The position numbers and the translations under genes are program-made. Shown piece by piece: positions 17,525 to 25,512 of a stretch of 64,000 bases of DNA. The notes below the pieces were generated by a model. It made no database searches and was not told the origin of the DNA. It saw nothing but the letters and a program-made list of their open reading frames with translations. Each line of letters starts with the position of its first letter. The stretch's first letter is position 1. The DNA is from Acidobacteriota bacterium (lineage in GTDB: Bacteria > Acidobacteriota > Vicinamibacteria > Vicinamibacterales > SCN-69-37). The stretch is taken from positions 42,201-106,200 of the forward strand of contig SHUF01000004.1 of assembly GCA_009694745.1 (NCBI GenBank). The letters are read 5' to 3'.

Positions 17525-18348
17525 AGATCACCGTTGCTCACAGTCCGGATTCCGATGACGCGTTCATGTTTTTTGGTTTGGCCAGCGGCGCCGTGCAGGT
17601 GTCGGGCATTGAGGTAGACCAGGTTCTGTCAGACATCGAAACCCTCAATCGCGCTGCGTTCGAGGGCCGCTACGAAGTGACCGCCGTGTCCTTCCATGCC
17701 TACGCGCACCTGCTCGACAAATACGCGCTGCTGCCGCACGGCTCGAGCATGGGCGACAACTACGGGCCCATCCTGGTCTCCACTAGGCCGCTGCCATCGG
17801 ATTCGCTGAAGGGCGTCAAGGTCGGCGTGCCAGGTCTGCTGACCACGGCGTTCCTTGCTCTGAAAATGTACGACCCCGACTTCGACTACGAGGTCATTCC
17901 CTTCGATGAAATCCAGCAGGCCGTGCTCGAAGGTCGCGTGGACGCCGGGCTGCTCATCCATGAGGGCCAGCTCACGTACCAGGCCGAAGGGTTCTGCAAG
18001 ATTGTGGACCTGGGGGAGTGGTGGTTCGAACGCACGGGCGGGCTGCCCCTGCCGCTCGGTGGCAACATCATCCGTCGCGATATGGGACCCGAGTTGATGC
18101 GCACGGTCTCGACCATGCTGCACGACAGCATTGCGTATGCGCTCAACAATCGAGAGGCGGGCGTGGAGTATGCGCAACAGTTTGGGCGCGGTCTCGACCA
18201 GAAAGACACCGACAAATTTGTCGGCATGTACGTGAACGCGCTCACGCTCAACTACGGCACTCGCGGTCGCGCAGCACTCGAACGCTTCTTCGACGAAGCG
18301 TTTGAAAAGGGACTGATCCCGAATCGTGTGCCCGTCGAGTTCGTCTGA
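17521..18348 (+). CDS. mqnD: 1,4-dihydroxy-6-naphthoate synthase-like protein (MqnD)
   Basis: A 275-residue periplasmic-binding-protein fold enzyme. The opening KITVAHSPDSDDAFMFFGLA, the AVSFHAYAHLLDKYALLP segment, VGVPGLLTTAFLALKMY and GLLIHEGQLTYQ are those of MqnD, which converts cyclic de-hypoxanthinyl futalosine to dihydroxynaphthoate in the futalosine route to menaquinone. MqnA is a related fold, but the HEGQLTY stretch favours MqnD. The partner enzyme MqnE is coded at 28.6 kb. The gene overlaps the desulfurase stop by ATGA. Confidence 0.88.
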   Translation: MKITVAHSPDSDDAFMFFGLASGAVQVSGIEVDQVLSDIETLNRAAFEGRYEVTAVSFHAYAHLLDKYALLPHGSSMGDNYGPILVSTRPLPSDSLKGVKVGVPGLLTTAFLALKMYDPDFDYEVIPFDEIQQAVLEGRVDAGLLIHEGQLTYQAEGFCKIVDLGEWWFERTGGLPLPLGGNIIRRDMGPELMRTVSTMLHDSIAYALNNREAGVEYAQQFGRGLDQKDTDKFVGMYVNALTLNYGTRGRAALERFFDEAFEKGLIPNRVPVEFV

Positions 18349-18361
18349 CCTGAGACCAGAC

Positions 18362-18976
18362 TTACTGAGTACGGTCGTAGACGCGCTTGATCTCGACTTT
18401 GGGCATCCGAACCATGATGTTTGAGGTCTCGACCGTCACCACGAGCTGCTTGCCGTCGGCGCTCACGGTGTAGTCCTCAACGACCTTCAGTGATTCCTTC
18501 GTCTCCATCTCGCGGCGAAGGACCTTGCCGTTCCACTTCACCTTGATGTCCACGGGACCCGCCGGGGTCGTCATCACGGACTTCTTGCTGTCCGTCGTGT
18601 ACTTGTACATCAGCCCCCTGGCCGGGTCGGGATCGTAGGCGAGCACGACGTCTTTGGCCGTGGCTTGAATGCCCAGCAGGGATGGCGCCGTACGGAACAT
18701 CTTCAGGTGCGCGTTGAAGCGCTGCAGTTCTTCCGGACCCAAATCGCCGCCGGGCGCCGGACCCCGGCCCGGCGCGGCAAAATTGTCGCCGCGGCCACCG
18801 CCACGACTGCCCCTGGCGCCTGCGCCGGCGGGACCATTCGGATTGATGCTCTCGTCCATGTTCAGTTTCCATCCGCCCGAGAGTGCCGCGGCCGGATCGG
18901 CCGCCTGGGCCAACACGGACGCGTGGTGCGCGAGTAACGATATGGCCAGCGTGGTGAGGACACGTTTCAACTGCAT
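18362..18976 (-). CDS. Exported protein of unknown function, glycine/arginine-rich
   Basis: A 204-residue protein with a signal peptide (LTTLAISLLAHHASVLAQA). The mature part opens with SGGWKLNMDESINPNG, then a Gly/Arg-rich stretch (about 50-75), then a lipocalin-like set of strands ending in VEIKRVYDRTQ. The GxWKLNxxxS opening recurs in other small exported proteins of this window (63153-63641). The start at 18976 is chosen because GGGAG lies upstream and the signal peptide begins there. It is divergent from the MFS gene. Confidence 0.7.
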   Translation of the reverse strand: MQLKRVLTTLAISLLAHHASVLAQAADPAAALSGGWKLNMDESINPNGPAGAGARGSRGGGRGDNFAAPGRGPAPGGDLGPEELQRFNAHLKMFRTAPSLLGIQATAKDVVLAYDPDPARGLMYKYTTDSKKSVMTTPAGPVDIKVKWNGKVLRREMETKESLKVVEDYTVSADGKQLVVTVETSNIMVRMPKVEIKRVYDRTQ

Positions 18977-19110
18977 GATCTGACTCCCGGCTGTGGATGC
19001 TACCTCTGGAGTGCCCTGACGGGCAATCCATGGGTCTGTAACCGTATCGAACCGTGCCATCAGCTGCCCCCTTCTGTTGACGGGCAGCAGATGGTGTACC
19101 GTCCCAGTCC

Positions 19111-20367
19111 ATGCCGGACCCTTCACTTCGCCGCGGAAGGCGAACGCTGCTTGCGTTTACGTTTCTTCTCTCGCTGATTACCTTTCTGGACCGTGTCGCG
19201 ATAGGTGCCGCGGCCGGGCCGATTCGTGAGGAGCTACAGCTTAGCCCTGCGGCGCTTGGGTGGGCCTTCAGCGCCTTTACGTTTGCCTATGCGGCCTTTG
19301 AAATTCCTACCGGGTGGATGGGGGATGTATTTGGGCCCCGCAAGATCCTGGCCCGCATCGTGCTGTGGTGGTCGGCATTTACAGCGGCCACGGGTCTGGC
19401 CTGGAATTTTTCGTCGCTCGTCACGGTCCGATTTCTCTTCGGCATGGGTGAGGCGGGCGCCTACCCGAATATCTCCCGCAGCTTCGCGCGGTGGTTTCCG
19501 GTCAGCGAGCGCGGTTTTGCCCATGGCGTCGTGTTTATGGGTAGTCGCGTGGGTGGCGCGATCACCGTGCCGCTCGTGGCCTACCTGATTGGTGCCATTG
19601 GCTGGCGCGAAGCGTTTTATGTTCTCGGAGCGATTGGCGCCGTCTGGAGCGTGTTCTGGTGGCGCTGGTTCCGGGATGAGCCTGCAGGTCATCCTTCCGT
19701 GAGCCCGGCAGAACTCCAGGAGATTCAATCCGGCCTCGTGGTCCATCACACCAAAACGCGCCTCAAGAGCCTGCTCAACCTGAACCTGCTGCTGCTGTGT
19801 CTGATGTACTTCTGCGTCATCTATGGTCTGTACTTCTATCTAACCTGGCTGCCGACGTACTTCAAAGAAGCCCGGGGCTTCACCACCCAGCAAGCGGCTC
19901 TGCTCTCGTCGATGGTGCTGCTCACCGGTGGCGTCATGACGATTGTCGGCGGCTGGTTGACCGATTACCTCGCGAAGCGGTACGGACTCAAGGTGGCGCG
20001 CTCGCTTGGCGCAATCGCGTTGCCGCTCAGTGGGACGTGCCTGATTGCGGCGGCGCTCACGGGGCATCCGCTTCTCGCCGCATTTTTCTTCGCCGGCGCG
20101 GCAGGCCTTGCCGACATGTGTCTCAGCCCTTCATGGGCGATGTGTCACGACATCGGCGGCGATGCCGCCGGCACCGTGTCCGGCGCCATGAACACCTTTG
20201 GCAATCTGGGTGGCGCGCTCAGCCCATTGGTGGTGGGTTACGCGCTTGAGTGGTTCCAGTCGTGGCATACGCCACTGCTCATTGGAGGCGGCGTCTACAT
20301 CCTCGGTGGCATCCTGACGCTGTTGGTGAATCCCAATAAACCCCTCGAGACGGACACTCGGGCTTGA
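19111..20367 (+). CDS. MFS transporter, anion:cation symporter (ACS) family type
   Basis: A 418-residue carrier with 12 predicted membrane helices. TFLDRVAIGAAAGPIREEL in helix 1, EIPTGWMGDVFGPRKIL in the 2-3 loop and RFLFGMGEAGAYPNISRSFA in helix 4 are typical of the ACS family (hexuronate, glucarate and phosphate/organic anion carriers). Substrate cannot be assigned: no sugar-acid catabolic genes are nearby. The last residues and stop codon fall within a dispersed CTCGGGCTTGAG repeat, so its natural C-terminus may have been replaced. Confidence 0.85.
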   Translation: MPDPSLRRGRRTLLAFTFLLSLITFLDRVAIGAAAGPIREELQLSPAALGWAFSAFTFAYAAFEIPTGWMGDVFGPRKILARIVLWWSAFTAATGLAWNFSSLVTVRFLFGMGEAGAYPNISRSFARWFPVSERGFAHGVVFMGSRVGGAITVPLVAYLIGAIGWREAFYVLGAIGAVWSVFWWRWFRDEPAGHPSVSPAELQEIQSGLVVHHTKTRLKSLLNLNLLLLCLMYFCVIYGLYFYLTWLPTYFKEARGFTTQQAALLSSMVLLTGGVMTIVGGWLTDYLAKRYGLKVARSLGAIALPLSGTCLIAAALTGHPLLAAFFFAGAAGLADMCLSPSWAMCHDIGGDAAGTVSGAMNTFGNLGGALSPLVVGYALEWFQSWHTPLLIGGGVYILGGILTLLVNPNKPLETDTRA

Positions 20368-20387
20368 GCACCAGCCCGAGCTACGTA
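20357..20387. repeat. Dispersed CTCGGGCTTGAG palindrome, single copy
   Basis: A hairpin of CTCGGGCT and AGCCCGAG followed by CTACGTA. It contains the stop codon of the MFS gene. Related copies occur at 47878-47935, 51031-51126 and 60976-61006. Confidence 0.75.
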
Positions 20388-20400
20388 CTGCCAAAGCCCC

Positions 20401-22740
20401 CTAGCGTCCCACCCGCACGCGAATGCCGCCCGTCACCAGCCGCGGCGAACCGACCGTCGTCGGCAGCGTGCCGACGATGTACTCGCGATTGAAGAGGTTT
20501 TGCACGCCGACAAAGGCGCTGAGGCGCGGGCCGATCGCGCGTGACACGGACAGCGACACGACCGCATATTTCGGCAGGCCAGCCGCGGTGTTGCCCGGCA
20601 CGGCGCGCGCATTGAGGTCGTCGTCAAATTGGCGACCCATCGCCAGCAGTTCAAGACTTGCGGTCACCAGCCGCGCATTGGCGAAGGTGACCTGCAAAGA
20701 GCCGCGATGGCGAGGTACCTGCGGCAGCAATTTGTCCACCAGGGCCGTGTTGGCGTCGTTGGCTGTCACGCGAGCGTGTTGATAGATGTACGCGCCAGAC
20801 ACTTTCCACGATCCGCCGGCGCGATAGTCCACACTCGTCTGCACACCGGAGACTCGCGTGGCCCCCAGGTTCTGGCGTTGCTGCGTGACGTTGGCGCCGC
20901 TCGCACTCAGTGTCACGTTGGACACGGGGTCCGTGATCCGGTTGTCGAACCAGGTGGTGCGCCACGCGACCTGGCGGAACGGCGATACCTGCAGGCCCAC
21001 CTCGCCGCCGCGCAGCCGCTCCGGGCCCAGTTGGTTGTTGGCCAGTGTGAGCACCGTGCCCACCCTGAACTGGCGATACAGCTCGTTGAGTGTCGGCGCG
21101 CGGAAGCCTTCGCCGATGTTCGCCCACACGCTCACGAGGTCCGTCACCCGATAGATGGCGGCCACGCGCGGACTGATCACCGTGTCACGCTTGTCCGGCA
21201 ACGCCGCGTTGTTGTTGATGGTGGGCAGGCCGCTCGGGACGCTGCTCTCCAGGTTGTGGGCGTGATAGTTGCGCCAGCGATCGATGCGTACGCTTCCAGT
21301 GATCGTCAATGCGGGCGTCACCGCGAAGATATCCTGCACAAAGGCGCCGAGGCCGTTCTGGGTGCCACCTGAAATACGCTGCACCGTGACGGTGGTACCC
21401 GTCGTGGCGTCCAACCCGTCTTCTTCACTGCCGCCATCCACCCAGCGCCAGTCTCCGCCGATCGTAATGGTGTGTGAACCCGACAGCAGGCGCCACCGCG
21501 CCATTCCGCTGTACGACGTCGTCGGCACCCGCTGATTGAGCGTCATGCGTCCGATGCTGCGGGGAGGTGTGGCCGCCGGCACGGCCAGAAAATTGCTGCG
21601 CAGTGTTCCCCGGCCGAGAGAGGCAGAGACCTGCACGTCGCTGTTGTCCGAGATTCGCGCCGTGAGTGACCCGCTCGCGGATGTCCAGGTCGTGTCGTTC
21701 TCCTCGGCGGCTCCGGTGAAGGTGCTGTGTTTGCCGTTGTTCCGCTCTTCATTGAAGTAACCGGCTCTCAACACCCCTCGCACACGGCCAGAAGGTGTGA
21801 TGGTGAGCCGGGCATTCGCGCGGCCGGTGTCGACCGAGACGTTGTTGTCCACCAGTCCACGTTCGGCCACGCCCGCGCCGTTCGTGGCGACCACCGGGGT
21901 GTAGCCGTCCGTCCTGAAGAGGCCTCCGTCCAGTGTGAGGCCCAGTGAGCCACGCACCCTGCTGCCCATGACGTCCAGCGCGCCGCTGTTCAACGTGCCG
22001 TACTGGGCCTTCATTTCCAATGTGCCAGGTCCCCCTGCGCCGCTGACAATGTTGATCACGCCCCCGAGCGCGTAGTTGCCGTACAGGCTCGACCCCGCGC
22101 CATCCACCACTTCGATGCGCTCGGCCTGCTCCAGTGGAATGCGGCTCCAGTACACCCAGCCGCCAAAGGGGTCGTTAAACGGCACGCCGTCAAGCAGCAC
22201 CAGTGTGCGGCTCACACCGCTTGGGCCAATGCCGCGCAGCGAGACGCCCTGTGTGGTCGGGTGCGCCGCCATACTGCTGGTTCGGCGAAACAGGCTGAAC
22301 GACGGCAATCGCCGAAGCACGTCGTCGGCCAACACGGCGGGCGACTGCCGGATGTCATCGCGGGTGAGGACGCTCATGCTGGCAGGCACGTCGCCGAGCC
22401 GCATTTCGCCCCGTGCCGGAGTGACCGTGACCGTCTCCAGCAGCCCTGCAGGGACGAGCACAACATCGATGGGCTGGCTGGCGCCCGCGGCGACGTCGCG
22501 GCGCCACTCCGCGAAACCAGTTGCGCGAACCACGAGGACGATGGCGCCTTGCGGCGCCAGCGAGAATGTAAACCGGCCATCGGGCCCAGTCACGGTGTGG
22601 GCATCCGGGTTGGCGCCGGCCCGCATCGTGACCGACGCCCCAACGACCACGGCCCCGGCCGGATCATGCACCGTGCCCGAAATCTGAGACTGACCGGAGA
22701 CAGTGGTGGAGAGGACGACGCTGAGGAGGAAGTTGAGCAT
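20401..22740 (-). CDS. TonB-dependent receptor, second receptor of the B12 operon
   Basis: A 779-residue outer-membrane receptor. Signal peptide, then a carboxypeptidase-regulatory-like domain (about 18-95: ISGTVHDPAGAVVVGASV), a plug (about 105-220) with SLRGIGPSGVSRTLVLLDGVPFND and SSLYGNYALGGVINIVSG, then a 22-strand barrel ending in RVRVGR. It is the last gene of a five-gene minus-strand cluster with BtuF, C, D and BtuB-like genes, 34 bases after btuF. The riboswitch upstream of the cluster suggests that it imports cobalamin or a related corrinoid, but its ligand is inferred only from position. Confidence 0.85.
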   Translation of the reverse strand: MLNFLLSVVLSTTVSGQSQISGTVHDPAGAVVVGASVTMRAGANPDAHTVTGPDGRFTFSLAPQGAIVLVVRATGFAEWRRDVAAGASQPIDVVLVPAGLLETVTVTPARGEMRLGDVPASMSVLTRDDIRQSPAVLADDVLRRLPSFSLFRRTSSMAAHPTTQGVSLRGIGPSGVSRTLVLLDGVPFNDPFGGWVYWSRIPLEQAERIEVVDGAGSSLYGNYALGGVINIVSGAGGPGTLEMKAQYGTLNSGALDVMGSRVRGSLGLTLDGGLFRTDGYTPVVATNGAGVAERGLVDNNVSVDTGRANARLTITPSGRVRGVLRAGYFNEERNNGKHSTFTGAAEENDTTWTSASGSLTARISDNSDVQVSASLGRGTLRSNFLAVPAATPPRSIGRMTLNQRVPTTSYSGMARWRLLSGSHTITIGGDWRWVDGGSEEDGLDATTGTTVTVQRISGGTQNGLGAFVQDIFAVTPALTITGSVRIDRWRNYHAHNLESSVPSGLPTINNNAALPDKRDTVISPRVAAIYRVTDLVSVWANIGEGFRAPTLNELYRQFRVGTVLTLANNQLGPERLRGGEVGLQVSPFRQVAWRTTWFDNRITDPVSNVTLSASGANVTQQRQNLGATRVSGVQTSVDYRAGGSWKVSGAYIYQHARVTANDANTALVDKLLPQVPRHRGSLQVTFANARLVTASLELLAMGRQFDDDLNARAVPGNTAAGLPKYAVVSLSVSRAIGPRLSAFVGVQNLFNREYIVGTLPTTVGSPRLVTGGIRVRVGR

Positions 22741-22774
22741 GGCTAATCCAGCGACAAGATTAGCGCACAGGAAC

Positions 22775-23719
22775 CTAGCGCCGCAGCGCGTTGAAGATCG
22801 TTTGCACGGCGTGCCCGACCCGGGGGCCCGGAATGGTCAGGGAGTCCTCGGTGAGGAATCGGACTCGACCATTTCTGACCGCGGGCACACTCACCGCCTG
22901 CCACGTGGCCGCTTCCCGAGCCCGCCGTTCCCCCGACCACGCTTCCGAGGCGCGCAGTTCGATCACCGCCTCAGGCGCGCGCGACAGCAGCTGTTCCAAT
23001 GAAAGCTGCAGGCCTTCGCGCTTCACGTCGGCCATGACGTTGACACCTCCGGCGGCCTCGAGCATGTCGTGCAGGAAACCCACGCCGCCGCTGACGTAGA
23101 GGCCCCGCATCGATCCTTCCTCGCGTCCAAAGACGAGCAAGGTCTTTGGCCGCGCGTTGCCGCGAGCGCGGAGTCGAACGTCCCGTATCTGGCCATCGAT
23201 TTCATCCGCCAGGCGATTGGCCTCTCCGGCATGTCCGGTCCGTTCACCGAGGTCACGAATCGTGCGCGTGATATCCGCCAGGCCCCCATGGCGATACCTG
23301 AACATCGGCACGCGTACGCGGTCGAGACGGCCGATCAGCTCTTCTTGCGAGCCATAGACGATGGCCATATCCGGCCGCAACGTCAGGATCGCTTCGAAGT
23401 TCGGGTCAAACAGCCCCCCAACCTTCGTGCGCGTCGTCGCCTCCTTCGGAAAGGTATCGAACGTTGACACGCCCACCACCTGCGGCCCGGCGCCGATCGC
23501 AAACAACATCTCGGTGACCGCGGGAATCAGGCTCACGATGCGCACGGGCTTTGTTTGCGCGGCGAGCGAAGCGGCGACGCAGCCGATTGCGATCAGCACC
23601 GTTCCGACAGAGATTCGGAGGGTACGCGCTTCCGTGTGGAGGGCACGGGCTTCAGCCCGTGCCGAGCGCCCCGGGCTGAAGCCCGGGGCCTCCGTACATC
23701 CCTGACCCTGGACGGTCAT
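22775..23719 (-). CDS. btuF: Cobalamin/iron ABC transporter substrate-binding protein (BtuF-like)
   Basis: A 314-residue helical-backbone binding protein. The body reads PVRIVSLIPAVTEMLFAIGAG, VGVSTFDTFPKEA, VGGLFDPNFEAILTLRPDMAI, FRYRHGGLADITRTIRDLG and SLEQLLSRAPEAVIEL, all typical of BtuF. The ATG at 23719 overlaps the btuC stop (ATGA). The first 40 residues are odd: two GC-rich palindromes code for a charged leader (APGFSPGRSARAEARALHTE) before the hydrophobic signal sequence VGTVLIAIGCVAASLAA. A GTG within that signal sequence could be the original start. Confidence 0.85.
   Translation of the reverse strand: MTVQGQGCTEAPGFSPGRSARAEARALHTEARTLRISVGTVLIAIGCVAASLAAQTKPVRIVSLIPAVTEMLFAIGAGPQVVGVSTFDTFPKEATTRTKVGGLFDPNFEAILTLRPDMAIVYGSQEELIGRLDRVRVPMFRYRHGGLADITRTIRDLGERTGHAGEANRLADEIDGQIRDVRLRARGNARPKTLLVFGREEGSMRGLYVSGGVGFLHDMLEAAGGVNVMADVKREGLQLSLEQLLSRAPEAVIELRASEAWSGERRAREAATWQAVSVPAVRNGRVRFLTEDSLTIPGPRVGHAVQTIFNALRR
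23642..23689. repeat. Twin palindromes within the btuF leader
   Basis: Two adjacent perfect palindromes, 23642-23663 (GGCACGGGCT/AGCCCGTGCC) and 23668-23689 (GCCCCGGGCT/AGCCCGGGGC), are flanked by GGAGG and CCTCC. They lie in frame in the 5' end of btuF. Confidence 0.85.
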
Positions 23720-24714
23720 GGCTTCCTGCTGATGAGCATCCACAGAAAGAACGGCCCCCCGATGAGCGCCGTGATGATGCCCACGGGCAACTCGAGCGGC
23801 GCCATCACGATGCGTGACAAGACATCACACACCACAAGAAACGCCGCGCCGAAAAAAAACGACGCCGGCAACACCAGGCGATGGTCGGCGCCCACGACAA
23901 GCCGCACCAGGTGCGGCACGATGATGCCGACAAAGCCGATGGGGCCGCCGATGGAAACGGCCGCGCCTGTGGCGAGCGAGCCGGAGAAGAAGGCCACACG
24001 CTGCGCTCGTCGCACGTCAACGCCCCGCGTGGCTGCCGCATCGGCGCCAAGGCTCAGGAGGTTGAGCGGCCGGGCGAGCCACACGAAGCCGCCGAGCGCC
24101 ACCAGCACCAACGGAAGCGCGCCAAGGATTGGCCCGTAGCCCGCCACGTCGAGGTCGCCCATGAGCCACCGCAACGCACGAAACGTCTCGGTGAAGTCGC
24201 TCAGATACTGGACGAACAGAATCAGTGCCGAAAAAAACGAGTTCATGGTGACGCCGGCAAGCAGCAGCACGGTGGTGGACAGGCCCGAGTGACGCGCGGT
24301 GGCCAGGGCGTAGACCACCATCACCGCGAGGATCGCGCCGGCCAGGCTCGCGCCGGTCACACCAATCACCGGCAGCATGCTGCCGAAGGTGATGACTGTC
24401 ATCGCGCCGAACGACGCGCCCGCAGAGATCCCCAGCGTGTAGGGCGTGGCAAGCGGATTGCGCAGCAGGCCCTGAAACACGACGCCCGCGGCAGCCAGTG
24501 TGCCTCCGACAATCGCCGCTGCGAGGGACCGTGGCAGGCGGGCGAGGAAGAAGATCTGCGCATCGATGTTGTCTGCGAACGGCGGCGACATCGAGAAGAC
24601 GCGGCCAAACTGGAGCGGCGTCTGGCCGATGAACGGCGCAATGGCGACCGTCACGACGGCTGCGCCGGCGCTGACCAGCACCCACGGCACACCCCGCCGC
24701 AGGGTTGACGTCAC
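23716..24714 (-). CDS. btuC: Cobalamin/iron ABC transporter permease (BtuC-like, FecCD family)
   Basis: A 332-residue inner-membrane permease with about ten helices. FecCD family marks include FFLARLPRSLAAAIVGGTLAAAG, VVFQGLLRNPLATPYTLGISAGA, GAVSIGGPIGFVGIIVPHLVR and VVCDVLSRIVMAPLELPVGI. It should form the channel of a vitamin B12 importer with BtuD and BtuF. Start and stop overlap btuD and btuF (4 and 4 bases). The riboswitch supports B12 over siderophores as the substrate. Confidence 0.92.
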   Translation of the reverse strand: MTSTLRRGVPWVLVSAGAAVVTVAIAPFIGQTPLQFGRVFSMSPPFADNIDAQIFFLARLPRSLAAAIVGGTLAAAGVVFQGLLRNPLATPYTLGISAGASFGAMTVITFGSMLPVIGVTGASLAGAILAVMVVYALATARHSGLSTTVLLLAGVTMNSFFSALILFVQYLSDFTETFRALRWLMGDLDVAGYGPILGALPLVLVALGGFVWLARPLNLLSLGADAAATRGVDVRRAQRVAFFSGSLATGAAVSIGGPIGFVGIIVPHLVRLVVGADHRLVLPASFFFGAAFLVVCDVLSRIVMAPLELPVGIITALIGGPFFLWMLISRKP

Positions 24715-25511
24715 GCCTGCACCCGGGGCAGCAGCGGTGCGGCCAACGCGCGCGAAATGCCATAGACCGTCGAGAGCGTCTCGACTGTCAGCACTTCGAC
24801 CGGCGGTCCTTGCGCGACCACGCGGCCCTCAGACAGCAGCACGACGGTGTCACATAGCGACGACGCGAAGTGCAGGTCGTGAGTGGACAGCACAACCGTG
24901 AGCGGCATGCCGGCGGCCGACGACGATTCGTGCAGCCGGCCCACGAGCGCCGCCACTTCCACCTGGTACCGCAGGTCGAGGGCTGCGGTCGGTTCATCGA
25001 GGAGCAGCAGCGGAGACGTGCGGTCATCCGGCGAATTGCGGCGATCGAGCTGCGACAGGGCAGAGGCGATGATGACACGCTGCTTTTCGCCGCCGCTCAG
25101 CGTCTCGTACGTGCGGTGCGCCAGGTGCAGCGTGCCCGTCGCCTCAAGCGCAGCCTCGGCGGCGGCCAGGTCGGCCGGGCCTTCCACCTCAAACGAACCC
25201 AAGTGTGGAAATCGCCCCATCAGCGCCACTTCCATGACGGTGTAGTCGAACGCCAGGTGCGTGTCTTGTGGCACCACGGCCACCCGCCGTGCCACCGCGC
25301 GCCGATCGAGGCGTGAGATGTCTTGCTCGTCCAGGGTGACTCGGCCCGACTGCGGCTTCAACGTCCCGGCCAGCACGCGCAGCAGCGTGGTCTTGCCCGA
25401 ACCATTTGGACCGAGCACTCCCACCAGCCCGCCTTGCGGCACGTCGATCGACACGTGATCGAGGACGCGTTGCGCGCCGAAGGCGACGGTGAGGTCGGAG
25501 GCCCGGAGCAT
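24711..25511 (-). CDS. btuD: Cobalamin/iron ABC transporter ATPase (BtuD-like)
   Basis: A 266-residue ABC ATPase. Walker A GPNGSGKTT near 36, Q-loop region VAVVPQDTHLAFDYTVMEVALMGR, signature LSGGEKQRVIIASAL, Walker B PLLLLDEPTAALDLRYQ, and H-loop STHDLHFA. The TVMEVALMGRFPHLG stretch is typical of ATPases that pair with FecCD permeases. It overlaps btuC by 4 bases and starts 1 base after the receptor gene, so the unit is surely an operon. Confidence 0.94.
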   Translation of the reverse strand: MLRASDLTVAFGAQRVLDHVSIDVPQGGLVGVLGPNGSGKTTLLRVLAGTLKPQSGRVTLDEQDISRLDRRAVARRVAVVPQDTHLAFDYTVMEVALMGRFPHLGSFEVEGPADLAAAEAALEATGTLHLAHRTYETLSGGEKQRVIIASALSQLDRRNSPDDRTSPLLLLDEPTAALDLRYQVEVAALVGRLHESSSAAGMPLTVVLSTHDLHFASSLCDTVVLLSEGRVVAQGPPVEVLTVETLSTVYGISRALAAPLLPRVQA

Positions 25512-25512
25512 C

